Assembly: GCF_001279775.1 (NCBI RefSeq) | Contig: NZ_LGDG01000222.1 | Span: forward strand, 23,951-87,950 | DNA from: Streptomyces sp. MMG1533 | GTDB lineage: Bacteria; Actinomycetota; Actinomycetes; Streptomycetales; Streptomycetaceae | Direction of reading: 5' to 3' | DNA length: 64,000 bases | In this document: in pieces, positions 1 through 9,406 of the stretch | Layout: every line of letters starts with the position of its first letter | How positions within the stretch are numbered: the first letter of the stretch is position 1 | Program-made: the position numbers and the translations under genes | The notes under the pieces: generated by a model | Database searches by the model: none | Seen by the model: the letters and a program-made list of their open reading frames with translations, nothing else | What the model was told of the DNA's origin: nothing

Positions 1-611
1 CACAGATCGTCGCGCACTCGCATGACCGAAGGAACACCATACACAGTATTTCCGCGGGCCAGTGCATGTGTATTTGTGAGGTATCTCATCCCCGAAAGAC
101 AGGCCTGGGTGAGGAGAACGCTCTTGCCACCCCCGCCACGGCCGAACAGCAGAGTGGCCTGGTCGCTATCGTCGGTGAAGCCGGCTGCTTTCAAATGCAA
201 AGCCCCGGTCTCGGCTCCCCAGACCGTAAGAAGGTATTTGACGACATACGGCCAGACGATCTTCTCCAGCTTCCGTCCGAAGATCGCCAGATGTCGGCCT
301 CGGCTGATGATCCAGGCCGGCTTCCCAAAATGATGGGTCAGGTAATATCCCGTGCGAAACCGCTGTCCTCTGTAGGTGGTGTCGGCGAGTGAGTCGAGCT
401 GTTCCGTTTCTACGGTAGTCGCGTCGAGGTCGATGCAGTCGACGCGAAATTTTTCCGTGCCGACCTGCTCGTGGCTCTGTGCAACAAAATAGCGTGTTGC
501 CTGGTGCTCTGGAACGTTGAATCTCAGGTCCACCAGCAGGCCGTGCCAGTTGAGTTGAGTGGCGTGCTGCTGCATCCCGTGGTCATGGATCAGTTTGTCG
601 ATGTCGTCCAC
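1..611 (-). CDS. HprK-like P-loop kinase family protein (C-terminus beyond window)
   Basis: The leftward frame is open from the window edge up to a stop at 645-647. The most likely start is GTG at 611, with ATG 575 as alternative; neither has a strong Shine-Dalgarno. The protein has an N-terminal region of about 140 residues, then a Walker A motif GRGGGGKS at residues 157-164 preceded by an AAGFTDD-type stretch, and later YGVPSVMRVRD. This layout resembles HPr kinase/phosphorylase-like proteins used as tailoring kinases in some peptide clusters. It lies divergent to the biosynthetic operon starting at 1451, with an 840-bp gap. The C-terminal catalytic part is outside the window, so kinase function is inferred from the P-loop and surrounding pattern only. 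Confidence 0.6.
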   Translation of the reverse strand, partial: MDDIDKLIHDHGMQQHATQLNWHGLLVDLRFNVPEHQATRYFVAQSHEQVGTEKFRVDCIDLDATTVETEQLDSLADTTYRGQRFRTGYYLTHHFGKPAWIISRGRHLAIFGRKLEKIVWPYVVKYLLTVWGAETGALHLKAAGFTDDSDQATLLFGRGGGGKSVLLTQACLSGMRYLTNTHALARGNTVYGVPSVMRVRDDL

Positions 612-1450
612 GTGTGCCGTCCGTGCTCTGCTCGGATAAAGGCGCTATGACGCCATAACGGATCGCTTACATTACGGAACTGGTGACTGCCAAAGATGTT
701 CTGTGGCGCGTGGATGCACGGTGAAATGGCGAGATGGCGAGATGGCGAGATGGCGAGACAGCTCTGCGCGTTGCTCAGATGCGTCCGGTCCGGAGACGCC
801 GTCGGCTGGACCGCCGCACACGTGACCCGCCGCCGACCGCAGGCTGCGGGGTGCTCGGGGGACAGGTGATCAAAGGGGAGATCAATCTGTCAAGACTCCA
901 CGCGTTCAAACAGATACCAAGAACTGGGCAGGGCATTCAAACAGAATCCAAGAGCAGGGCAAGCCTGCGGGGACGGTGCCCGTGCCGACCGGGCGGCTCC
1001 TGCTGTCACGCGGCGACCTCGCATGAGCCGGCTGCCGAGGATGCGGTTCGTCTACCAGCAAGAACCCTACTGTGGCGTTGAGTTCGGCCTCGCTCACCGA
1101 CCGAGCGGCGCGTGCGAAGGGGCAACTCGCAACGCCTCACGGGTCTCGAAAGTTTCCGAAATGCCAACAGGGCTGAGCGGTATTGCTCGCGGAGCAACTG
1201 GCCGACTACCGTCGGCGACGTCCGAATCTGTTGAGTGATTTTGTTCGACCCGATGGCTAGTCCCCTTCAGGCGGAGCAGCCGTCGTGTGGTCGGCCCCCG
1301 CTGCGGTGACCGCATCGAAGGCCTGGAGAGCGACCGCGCCCAGGTCTTTCCTCCTCTGATCGAGCGCCCGGTTCAATGGCGAACCCCTCGACGAGACAGC
1401 CGGCGGGTTTCAAGTGTCAATATCGGGAAGCATGCCAGCTGAGGTGAGCT
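612..1450. other. Divergent intergenic region without a convincing gene
   Basis: Several short frames overlap here but none has family-like sequence. The region separates the leftward HprK-like gene from the rightward operon and presumably holds both promoters. It contains two repeat patches: four copies of ATGGCGAG at 726-757, and an imperfect direct repeat TTCAAACAGA(T/A)(A/T)CCAAGA at 905-922 and 936-953. Confidence 0.5.
726..757. repeat. Tandem 8-bp repeat, four copies
   Basis: ATGGCGAG is repeated four times without interruption. Function unknown; it may be a simple-sequence expansion. Confidence 0.8.
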
Positions 1451-2635
1451 TTGAAGGATCTGAAGCCCTGGAGTGTCGCCGAACGAATCGATCTGGTTCG
1501 CACCACGCTCAAGTCGTTTCCGGACGTAGCGCAGGGCGCCGACCGCGAGCGGTTCCGAAGACTTCTGGAAAATTTTGGCGTGGAAGCTGTATTCGACTAC
1601 CTCCGCAGTCGCGGAATAGCACATGCCGCGCTTGCAGCGCACTCCTGGAGCCCAGGCATTACAGACATGGAAGGACCTTTCTGGCTCTTCCGGCAGTTCG
1701 GTCTCGCCGTCCAGGAGACTCACCGTCGCGAAGTCGCTCACCTGGCGGAATCCTTTGCCCGCCAGGGAATACCCCTCATCGCCTACAAGGGCGTGGTACT
1801 GGAGGCCTTGCTGTCCAGCACCGACACGCCGTCCTGCAGTGCGGACATCGATATTCTGGTACCGAAGGCCGAGCTCTCGCGCGCAAAGGAAATGTTCGAA
1901 AAGCTGGGCTACGTGTCGGACTTGCGGATTCATGCCGGCCGTCCGCGTAAAATTCCGCCCCAGGTCACGGCGATGACCGAAGGGTCGATATATTCCTTCG
2001 GTCAGTGCGTACCATTGGACAGGCTGATACCCGTACCGGAGCTGGCGCCTCTCGGTGCTCGGCTGCTGCGATATTTTCCGGAACGATTCTGTCTGGTTGC
2101 CGGTCAGCTTCAGATGAAGTTGTCCATCGACCTGCACTACACCCTCAACCACCTTTCCGATGATATCGGCACACGGGTCAAGCCGTCAGAGGAGGTGTGG
2201 CTGGAAGATACCGAATCCCTGGAAATCGAAGGCGTTGCCGTTGAGACGCTGAGTCATCGGGTACTGTCCTGGGTGCTTCCCCACAGGCTCTACGTGGACA
2301 GCATGCTGCTCAACGACGGCAGCATCAGGGCGCTGTGCCATCTGAAGCTCCTACGCCATTATGGCAAGCTCGATGTGCAGCATGCGAAGGACATTTCCCA
2401 GCGCTACCCCTACCTGGCGCCCTCCATCTATTACGCGCTTCGCGCGATGGATCAAATATGCGAAACGGATATTCGCCTGGAAGCTGATCCGGAAAAAGTC
2501 CGCAAGTCCAGTGCACCCCTCATGAACGTCGGTGATTGTCTTCCTGCGATGCTCGACTTCGGCCTGGATGTCGAACTGATCGGTCTGAACTCCTCAGCCG
2601 GCGACGAGGAACAGGTCGCGGTTCGCCTGCATTGA
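1451..2635 (+). CDS. NTP_transf_5-type nucleotidyltransferase
   Basis: A 394-residue protein. The TTG start at 1451 is preceded by GAGGTGAG at 1441-1448. The segment IAYKGVVLEALL (K113) followed by the acidic pair in SADIDILV (D132, D134) and a nearby GY motif matches the uncharacterised nucleotidyltransferase family PF14907 (NTP_transf_5). Members occur in peptide and polysaccharide biosynthetic loci, including lasso-peptide loci that also carry an HprK-like kinase; a related pair is seen here. It precedes the serine-type A-PCP gene by about 50 bp and is probably the first gene of the operon. Its third-position base use is less GC-rich than neighbouring core genes, consistent with horizontal origin. 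Substrate unknown. Confidence 0.7.
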   Translation: MKDLKPWSVAERIDLVRTTLKSFPDVAQGADRERFRRLLENFGVEAVFDYLRSRGIAHAALAAHSWSPGITDMEGPFWLFRQFGLAVQETHRREVAHLAESFARQGIPLIAYKGVVLEALLSSTDTPSCSADIDILVPKAELSRAKEMFEKLGYVSDLRIHAGRPRKIPPQVTAMTEGSIYSFGQCVPLDRLIPVPELAPLGARLLRYFPERFCLVAGQLQMKLSIDLHYTLNHLSDDIGTRVKPSEEVWLEDTESLEIEGVAVETLSHRVLSWVLPHRLYVDSMLLNDGSIRALCHLKLLRHYGKLDVQHAKDISQRYPYLAPSIYYALRAMDQICETDIRLEADPEKVRKSSAPLMNVGDCLPAMLDFGLDVELIGLNSSAGDEEQVAVRLH

Positions 2636-2688
2636 TTGATCCGGCCAGGGGCACCAACGGGTTTGGCAGATATAGGGAGGCAGATGAC

Positions 2689-4563
2689 ATGCCAGCACAG
2701 AACAATCCATGGATCCGCTGCTCGCCATCGGACCGGCGCATCATAGAAAGCCTTCAGGGAGATACGCAGCCAATCGATGCCGATGAGATCGTGCGAGTGC
2801 TGGGTGAACGCTATCGGCAAGGCGGCTCCCAGGTCGCCGTCTTTGACGGAGACCGCACATGGACATACGCAGAACTGGGGCAGCGGGTATTCGAACTGGC
2901 AAGCCGGCTCAGTGAGGAGTTCTCTCTACCTGAGTCGACGGATCGCCGAATTTTCGGGGTGTCCATCGACCGGTCCGCTCATCTCATCGCGGCCGTCCAC
3001 GCCGTGGCATTGACCGGGTCGTCTTACTGCCCGATCAACCCGAGCGATCCGACCGCCTGGAAGCAAGCAATGATGCGTACCAGTGACGCGACGTCCGTTC
3101 TCCTCACCGAGGAGGACGGAGAAGAGCACCGTGCGGCTTTCGACAATTACTTCCTGGTGCATGGCGAGCACTCCGGACATACAGATTTTGAGCCCGCCAA
3201 GGTCAGCGATGACGACATTCTGCAGATCATCTTCACCTCGGGTTCGACCGGGCGTCCCAAGGGGGTCATGTGCACCCATAACGGGTTCGCCAACAGGATC
3301 CGTTGGATGCAGGACCGTTTTCCCTTGAGCGACAGTGACCGTGTTGCGCTCAAGACACCCATCACCTTCGACGTTGCGGGCTGGGAAATGTTCTGGCCCC
3401 AATACGCAGGGGCACAGACGGTCGTAGTCCCACCTGGGGCCCACACCTCTCCCGAGGCCCTGATCTCGCTCTTCAATGAGTACTCGGTGACCGTTGCCCA
3501 CTTCGTTCCCTCCATGCTGCGCCTGTGGCTCCGGGCAGGCGGCGCACGCCGGTGTCCCACCCTCCGACTCGTCTTCTCCAGCGGTGAGGCGTTGGAAGCC
3601 GATCTTGTCGAGGAGTTCACCCGGCAGTCGAATGCTGAGCTTCACAACCTCTACGGCCCCACCGAGGCCGCCATCGACGTGACTCACTTCCGCGCCGATG
3701 ACATCCCGCGGAACCCGGTTCCGATCGGGCTACCGATCACCAACACCCATATCTATGTGCTGGACCCCGACCAGGCGATCTGCCCGATCGGGGAAGTGGG
3801 CGAGATATACATTCACGGTGTCGGCGTTGCCGCCGGCTACCTGGGAGCCGAGGCGAAGGACAACGAACGCTTTTCGTTTCTTTCTTTGATGGGCGTGGAA
3901 GGATGGCGGACGTTTCGTACAGGCGACGCCGGCAGGTATACCGATGATGGCCAGATCCAGTACTGTGGCCGTCTCGACAGCCAGGTGAAGATCCGTGGTC
4001 AGCGTGTGGAACTCGCAGAGGTAACTGCGGCTGTACGCAACCATGAGGCGGTACTCGACGCGCACGCCAAGGCATACATCTCCAGTGGCGGGCGAACTCA
4101 ATTGGCGGCGTACGCGGTCATCGATCCTGAGCAGGCCCTTGCGGACCCGGTAGGAGAGCTCACGGTTTACCTGGAGAGCCACTTGCCTGAGCGTTCCAGG
4201 CCCGCCCGAATCATCGTGACCGAGTCCCTGCCCCTGAGTCGGCACGGCAAGGTGGACGAGAGCAAGTTGCCGCTTCCGGGGCGATCCCGCCCCGATATAA
4301 AGACTCCCTTCCAGGAGCCCAGCGGGCCACTGGAAGAGATGATCGCCTCGATTTGGGCACGTGTTCTCGACCTGGATGAAGTCGGAGTTCATGACAACTT
4401 CCATGATCTCGGAGGCGACTCGCTCGCAGCCGTGGAGATCTCTTTCATCCTGACCGAACGACTCGGGCTCGAGTATGACGATCCGCTGATTCCGGAGATT
4501 CTGATAAGCGGGGACACGGTGGCGAATTCGGCGTCGATAACCGCAAAGGCAGAAGGGCGATGA
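2689..4563 (+). CDS. Nonribosomal peptide synthetase A-PCP didomain, predicted serine-activating
   Basis: A 624-residue protein. ATG 2689 follows AGGGAGG at 2674-2680. Adenylation motifs seen: A3 FTSGSTGRPKG (from about residue 182), A4 FDVAGWEMFW, A5 NLYGPTE, A8 GRLDSQVKIRGQRVE, A10 Lys in RHGKVD (K521). The carrier domain has LGGDSL with phosphopantetheine-site Ser578. Reading the ten specificity positions against GrsA by eye gives D-V-W-H-V-S-L-I-D-K, nearly the serine code of EntF-type domains. So it likely makes seryl-AMP and loads Ser onto its own carrier. There is no condensation or thioesterase domain in this protein; a condensation-like protein lies at 9407. It overlaps the methyltransferase by ATGA. 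Confidence 0.9.
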   Translation: MPAQNNPWIRCSPSDRRIIESLQGDTQPIDADEIVRVLGERYRQGGSQVAVFDGDRTWTYAELGQRVFELASRLSEEFSLPESTDRRIFGVSIDRSAHLIAAVHAVALTGSSYCPINPSDPTAWKQAMMRTSDATSVLLTEEDGEEHRAAFDNYFLVHGEHSGHTDFEPAKVSDDDILQIIFTSGSTGRPKGVMCTHNGFANRIRWMQDRFPLSDSDRVALKTPITFDVAGWEMFWPQYAGAQTVVVPPGAHTSPEALISLFNEYSVTVAHFVPSMLRLWLRAGGARRCPTLRLVFSSGEALEADLVEEFTRQSNAELHNLYGPTEAAIDVTHFRADDIPRNPVPIGLPITNTHIYVLDPDQAICPIGEVGEIYIHGVGVAAGYLGAEAKDNERFSFLSLMGVEGWRTFRTGDAGRYTDDGQIQYCGRLDSQVKIRGQRVELAEVTAAVRNHEAVLDAHAKAYISSGGRTQLAAYAVIDPEQALADPVGELTVYLESHLPERSRPARIIVTESLPLSRHGKVDESKLPLPGRSRPDIKTPFQEPSGPLEEMIASIWARVLDLDEVGVHDNFHDLGGDSLAAVEISFILTERLGLEYDDPLIPEILISGDTVANSASITAKAEGR

Positions 4564-5723
4564 ACACAGCTCGCAGACCTGGGCGCGAGGCTGCATGGCA
4601 GCACGTATACAACCGCACGTACCGCCTCGACCACAGTTCCGCAAGTTCACATTTCGACACGAGCGGATGGATCAACACATATTCCGATGAACCATACTCC
4701 GTCGCTGAGATGGAGGAGTGGGTCGACGAAACAGTCCGCCGGATCCTGACGCACCGTCCGAGAAGAGTTCTCGAAATAGGATGCGGAACAGGTCTGCTCG
4801 GTAACAGAATCATCCCGGAACTTGACGCCTACTGCGGCATGGACTTCTCCGTCGGAGCCTTGCAGCGTTTCGCCCTGGGCCTCGACTCGGGCACCAAAGC
4901 TGCGGTTTCCCTCGTGCTGGGCAGCGCCCGTGACCTCGACCTCGTCCCCACCTGGGAGTACGACTGCGTCGTACTCAACAGCGTCCTGCAATACTTCCCA
5001 GACACGGCATACGTATCCGATGTTCTTCTGAAGGCCAGCAGACTCCTTCAGCCCAACGGTGTCCTTTTCCTCGGAGACGTGCGACACCAGAGCCTGGTGA
5101 CGACGCATCACCTCTGGCGGGCCTGGCTCAGCTCACCTGACGACATGGCAGCTCGGACAGCTCGTGACGAGGCGGCCAGGCGCGCGCAGAGCGATCGAGA
5201 ATGGTGCGCGGCGCCGGCCGACCTGGAAGAGCTCCTCCGCTCCGTCACCGGAGCCCGGCACATGGAGACTCACCTCAAAGACGGCCGTCACCCGACCGAG
5301 ATGAATCTGTTCCGGTATGACGTTGTGGGTTATTTCGGTACGGGCCGTCCACTGATTCAGCCGACGGTGTGGTTCGACTGGTCGCCCGGATTGCTCTCCC
5401 GGTTCAGCTGGGCGGGCGCAGAACCCGTAGGTATACGCGGAGTGCCAAATTCCCGTATCGCCTCGATGGTGGATGCCGCAGCGAACCTGGAAAGCGCCTC
5501 GCCGGTGGAGCGCATGGGCAAGCTGCGCGCCGGACGCGGTGACGCCGAGCCCGGTGACGCGCTGAGTGCACTGCGTCGTCTCGCAGAGGAACACCAGGGC
5601 GCCCTGGTGACGAACTGGGCGGCTGATCGCAGTGGAGAGACACTGGATCTCGCGCTCGTGCCGCCGAGCGCCGCGGCCGACCCCGGCCCTGTGCTCGTCC
5701 AGTGGGGACGGCCGGAACAGTGA
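4560..5723 (+). CDS. Stand-alone NRPS-type SAM-dependent methyltransferase
   Basis: A 387-residue protein whose ATG overlaps the TGA of the A-PCP gene, indicating translational coupling. SAM motif I is VLEIGCGTGLL (residues 70-80); a post-I region YCGMDFS and a VVLNSVLQYFP segment follow. The N-terminal signature FDTSGW...EPYSVAEMEEWVDETV closely resembles methyltransferase domains embedded in NRPS adenylation domains (GWxSSYTGxPIPxxEMxEWVD). It is therefore probably a free-standing relative of an NRPS N-methyltransferase domain acting on the carrier-bound Ser or its product. The last 150 residues are less recognisable. Methylation site not determined. Confidence 0.8.
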   Translation: MNTARRPGREAAWQHVYNRTYRLDHSSASSHFDTSGWINTYSDEPYSVAEMEEWVDETVRRILTHRPRRVLEIGCGTGLLGNRIIPELDAYCGMDFSVGALQRFALGLDSGTKAAVSLVLGSARDLDLVPTWEYDCVVLNSVLQYFPDTAYVSDVLLKASRLLQPNGVLFLGDVRHQSLVTTHHLWRAWLSSPDDMAARTARDEAARRAQSDREWCAAPADLEELLRSVTGARHMETHLKDGRHPTEMNLFRYDVVGYFGTGRPLIQPTVWFDWSPGLLSRFSWAGAEPVGIRGVPNSRIASMVDAAANLESASPVERMGKLRAGRGDAEPGDALSALRRLAEEHQGALVTNWAADRSGETLDLALVPPSAAADPGPVLVQWGRPEQ

Positions 5724-7591
5724 GGTCTCCTCGGCACAAGGTGATGGCAGCAGGAGCCTGGACAGGGGACACGCTCCGCCTTCTGCGGTTGCTGTGGTCG
5801 ACCGGCAGGGGACTTGGAACGGGTCTGGCCGCGATCCGGCTGGCGGAGAGGCTTGTTCCTGCCGCGACCGCCGCGGTCGTGGCAATGCTGGTGAGCCGGG
5901 TCGCCGTGTTGAGCGACAGCGGGGATGGTGGCGCGGCGCTGTTGCCCCTGGCGGCCTTCGGTGTGGTGCTGTTCGTTGGGCACGTTGCCGAGTCCGCAGC
6001 GGAGCCTCTGGCCTATCTGGCGCAGCAGCGGATCGACGGGGCGCATCGTGCGGCGGTGACCCGCTTGGCGGCGAGCAGCCCGACCATCGACGTCCTGGAG
6101 CGGCCCGAGGCGCAGCGCCTCGTCCGGAGGGCCAAGGCGGATCCTGACGATTTCTCGCAACGCACCCCGGGGCAGGCTGCCTTGGCCCAACTCGACCAGG
6201 TCATGGACGGCGTAGGGGTGGCGGCGGTCTGTACGGTGGTCGCCCGGTTCGCTTGGTGGCTGGTGCCGTTGGTGCTGGTTCCCGCGCTGTTTCACGCCTG
6301 GTTGCGCTACCGCAGACGGATGGAGTGGATCGGGCTGTGGCGGTCGAAGCTCGACGAGCTGGTGCGTGCCGACCGCTGGCAGGAGACCCTGGCCTCGCCG
6401 GGAGTGGGCAAGGACATCCGCGTTTTCGGTCTGGCCGACTGGGCGGTGGAGAGGCTCTCTTCGTACCATGCGGCGCGCTGCGAGCCCATGTTCGCCCTGT
6501 GGAAGCGCAATCTCCGCGACCAGTGGCAGTTCTTCGTGATCACGGCACTGCCGCTGCTGGCGGTGTTCTGGATCGTGGTGGCGGGCACCGTGCGCGGGCA
6601 CGGCTCGGTTGCCACGGAAATCGCGGTGCTGACGGCGGCAGCGGCGGTGTTCACGGTGATCGAACCGGGCGACGCCGCGCTGACACGGCTGTCGGGACTT
6701 GAAGCCCTCAAGGCCTACGACGAGTTGGCCGAGCTCCTGAGTGAGGACACCCGTCGTCCATGTGACGTGGCCCCCGTCCCTACCGGCTCGTCGTCCCTGG
6801 TCCGCTTCGACAAGGTGGGGTTTGCCTATCCGGGGACGGCACGGACCGTCCTCAACGGACTCGACCTGGAGATCCGCCCCGGTGAGCTGCTCGCGATCGT
6901 GGGTCTCAACGGGGCCGGCAAGTCCACCCTCATCAAGCTGCTCGCCGGGCTGTACGAGCCAACCACCGGACGCGTCCTCGGCGGCGGCCAGGACATGGCC
7001 GAACTCGGGGTGCGGGCCTGGCGCGAGCGGATCTCCGTGGTCTTCCAGGACTTCGTCAGGTACGAGCTGTCAGCCACCGACAACGTCACCCTCGGCCGCC
7101 CCGGCGTCGTACCGGACCAGGCCGCGCTGGAGGCGGCCGCCCGGGACGCCGGCCTGGGACCGGTGCTCGACCGCCTCCCTGACCGCTGGGAAACCCCGCT
7201 GGCACGCTCGCGCACCGGCGGAGTGGACCTCTCCGGCGGCCAGTGGCAGCAGGTCGTGCTGACCCGGGCCCTGTACGCCCTGCGCACCGGCGCGGAGCTC
7301 CTCGTACTGGACGAGCCCACCGCGCACCTGGACGTACGCACCGAGTTCGACGTCTTTCAGCGGCTCGCCGACCAGCGTGGCAAGGCAGGCGTTGTCCTGA
7401 TCTCACACCGCCTGTCGACGGTGCGTCAGGCCGACCGGATCGTGCTGCTCGACGGCGGCCGGATCACCGAGTCCGGCACCCACGACGAGCTGATGGAGCT
7501 GGGCGGCACCTATGCGGAGCTGTTCGCCATCCAGGCGGAGCGCTTCCAGCAGGGCTGCCAGGACGCGATCGAGGAGGGGGAACTGCTGTGA
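5720..7591 (+). CDS. ABC exporter half-transporter (TMD-NBD), first of pair
   Basis: GTG 5720 overlaps the methyltransferase TGA (GTGA); GTG 5702 and GTG 5741 are in-frame alternatives. The 623-residue protein has an N-terminal half with several hydrophobic segments and a C-terminal ATPase. Walker A is GLNGAGKST (near residue 396), the signature is LSGGQWQQV (near 503), Walker B is LLVLDEPTAHLD, followed by the switch His in LISHRLST. It is an ABC exporter of the MsbA/LmrA type. It overlaps the next half-transporter, so the two probably form a heterodimer exporting the locus product. It is more GC-rich than flanking biosynthetic genes. Confidence 0.9.
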   Translation: MRSPRHKVMAAGAWTGDTLRLLRLLWSTGRGLGTGLAAIRLAERLVPAATAAVVAMLVSRVAVLSDSGDGGAALLPLAAFGVVLFVGHVAESAAEPLAYLAQQRIDGAHRAAVTRLAASSPTIDVLERPEAQRLVRRAKADPDDFSQRTPGQAALAQLDQVMDGVGVAAVCTVVARFAWWLVPLVLVPALFHAWLRYRRRMEWIGLWRSKLDELVRADRWQETLASPGVGKDIRVFGLADWAVERLSSYHAARCEPMFALWKRNLRDQWQFFVITALPLLAVFWIVVAGTVRGHGSVATEIAVLTAAAAVFTVIEPGDAALTRLSGLEALKAYDELAELLSEDTRRPCDVAPVPTGSSSLVRFDKVGFAYPGTARTVLNGLDLEIRPGELLAIVGLNGAGKSTLIKLLAGLYEPTTGRVLGGGQDMAELGVRAWRERISVVFQDFVRYELSATDNVTLGRPGVVPDQAALEAAARDAGLGPVLDRLPDRWETPLARSRTGGVDLSGGQWQQVVLTRALYALRTGAELLVLDEPTAHLDVRTEFDVFQRLADQRGKAGVVLISHRLSTVRQADRIVLLDGGRITESGTHDELMELGGTYAELFAIQAERFQQGCQDAIEEGELL

Positions 7592-9378
7592 GGCGCTATC
7601 TGGCCCTGTGGGCCGAACTGCTGAGGATTTCCTGGCGGCGGGACCGCGTCTCCGCGGTCGGCATGGCCGCTGTCTGCGCGACCACCATCGCCGCCGCGGC
7701 CGGGGTCGCCCTGGCGCTGCGTGCGGTTGTCGACGGCAGCGTCCACGGCACCCCGGGCACGGCTCTCGTGGCGGCCTGCGGAGCAGCCGTCGGCTACGCC
7801 GTGACGGTGACGTTGCAGGGGACGATCTGGGATCTGATCAAGCTGTTGGCGGACAAGACCGACCAGGAGTTGCGTCCGCGGATCCAGGGCTGGATCGCCG
7901 GGTTGGAGGGGCTCGACCACCTGGAGCGTACGGACTTCCTGGACCGGCTGGAGGGAGCGCGCGACAACAGCTGGCAGATCTCCGTCAGTCTCTGGCAGAT
8001 CGTCCTGGCCACCCGCTCAGCCCTCCAACTGGGCGTCACCCTCGTCATCCTGGGGACGGTCAGTCCCTGGCTGCTGTTCCTTCTGCCCTGCGCGGCGCTC
8101 CCGCTGTGGTTCGACCACCGCGGCAAGCAGGCGGTGGCAGAGGCCGAGATGGGCACCGCCGAGGCGTTCCGGCTGCAGCGGCACCTCTTCCAGCTCGGCA
8201 CCCGCGCCGACAGCGGCAAGGACATCCGCGTTGCGGGCGCCGGCGAGGAGATCGCCCGCCGGCAGGCCGTGGCCTGGGACGAGGCAGCGCACCTGCGTTA
8301 CCGGGCGCGGGTACGTGCCGCGTGGTGGAAGTTCGGCGGCTGGGCGGTCTTCGCCTGCGGATTCGTCGCGGGGCTCGCACTGGTCGCCTACCGGGCGGCG
8401 CACGGCCACGGCACGGCGGGTGATGTGGTGATGGCCGTCACCGTCGCCTCTGGCCTGCGACAGACCGTCCAGCAGGCGGTCGGCAACACCACGAACACGC
8501 TCGCCACTCGCACCGCCATCGAGTCGTACTTCTGGCTGCGGGACTACGCCGCCGCCGAGACGGCCCGCACGGCGGGCACCGTCCACGCTCCCGCCCGGCT
8601 GAGCCGGGGCATCACCTTCGACCACGTCTCCTACCGCTATCCCGGCACGGACCGCCTCGCTCTCGACGACATCAGCATCCACATCCCGGCTGGAACCGTC
8701 GTCGCCGTCGTCGGCGAATACGGCTCGGGCAAGACCACCCTGGTGAAGCTGCTCGGCAAGTTCTACCGACCGGACGAGGGCCGGATCACCGTCGAGGGGA
8801 TGGACCTGGCCGGTTTGGACACCGCGAATTGGCGCTCGCGCGTCAGCGCCGCGTTCCAGGACTTCGGACGGCTGGAGACCACCTTCGCCGAGGGCGTCGG
8901 GCTGGGCGACCTGCCGCGCCTGACGGACCGTGACCGCATCATGCGGGCGGTGCTGGACGCGGACGCCGGCGCCCTGGTGGAGCGGCTGACACAAGGGCTG
9001 GACACCCAGCTGGGCAGTGAACTGGGCGGCATCGATCTCTCCGAAGGCCAATGGCAGCGCGTCGCACTGGCGCGGTCGGTGATGCGGGACGATCCCCTGC
9101 TGTTCGTCCTCGACGAGCCCACGGCCTCTCTCGACGCCCCCAGCGAGCACGCCATCTTCGAGCGGCAGATCGCCCGCGCCCGTCAACTCGCCGAGCGCAC
9201 CGGGGCGATCACCATGATCGTTTCCCATCGCTTCTCCACGGTCGTCGGCGCGGACCTGATCCTGGTCCTCGACAAGGGCAGGCTCGTCGAGTCCGGGACC
9301 CACGCCGAGCTGAGCGCCCTCGACGGGGGCCGCTACGCGGACCTGTACGGAATCCAGGCGGCGGCTTACACCAGCTGA
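7588..9378 (+). CDS. ABC exporter half-transporter (TMD-NBD), second of pair
   Basis: GTG 7588 overlaps the previous stop (GTGA) and is preceded by GAGGAGGGGG. The 596-residue protein has TMD segments including AAVCATTIAAAAGVALALRA and WAVFACGFVAGLALVAY. NBD motifs are GEYGSGKTT, LSEGQWQRV and LLFVLDEPTASLD, then MIVSHRFST. The signature Gly-Gly is replaced by Glu-Gly (LSEGQ), a common asymmetry in heterodimeric exporters. It pairs with the gene at 5720. Substrate is inferred from context only. Confidence 0.9.
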   Translation: MRRYLALWAELLRISWRRDRVSAVGMAAVCATTIAAAAGVALALRAVVDGSVHGTPGTALVAACGAAVGYAVTVTLQGTIWDLIKLLADKTDQELRPRIQGWIAGLEGLDHLERTDFLDRLEGARDNSWQISVSLWQIVLATRSALQLGVTLVILGTVSPWLLFLLPCAALPLWFDHRGKQAVAEAEMGTAEAFRLQRHLFQLGTRADSGKDIRVAGAGEEIARRQAVAWDEAAHLRYRARVRAAWWKFGGWAVFACGFVAGLALVAYRAAHGHGTAGDVVMAVTVASGLRQTVQQAVGNTTNTLATRTAIESYFWLRDYAAAETARTAGTVHAPARLSRGITFDHVSYRYPGTDRLALDDISIHIPAGTVVAVVGEYGSGKTTLVKLLGKFYRPDEGRITVEGMDLAGLDTANWRSRVSAAFQDFGRLETTFAEGVGLGDLPRLTDRDRIMRAVLDADAGALVERLTQGLDTQLGSELGGIDLSEGQWQRVALARSVMRDDPLLFVLDEPTASLDAPSEHAIFERQIARARQLAERTGAITMIVSHRFSTVVGADLILVLDKGRLVESGTHAELSALDGGRYADLYGIQAAAYTS

Positions 9379-9406
9379 TGTGTGCAACAGGAAGGCTCAC
9401 CGCCTC

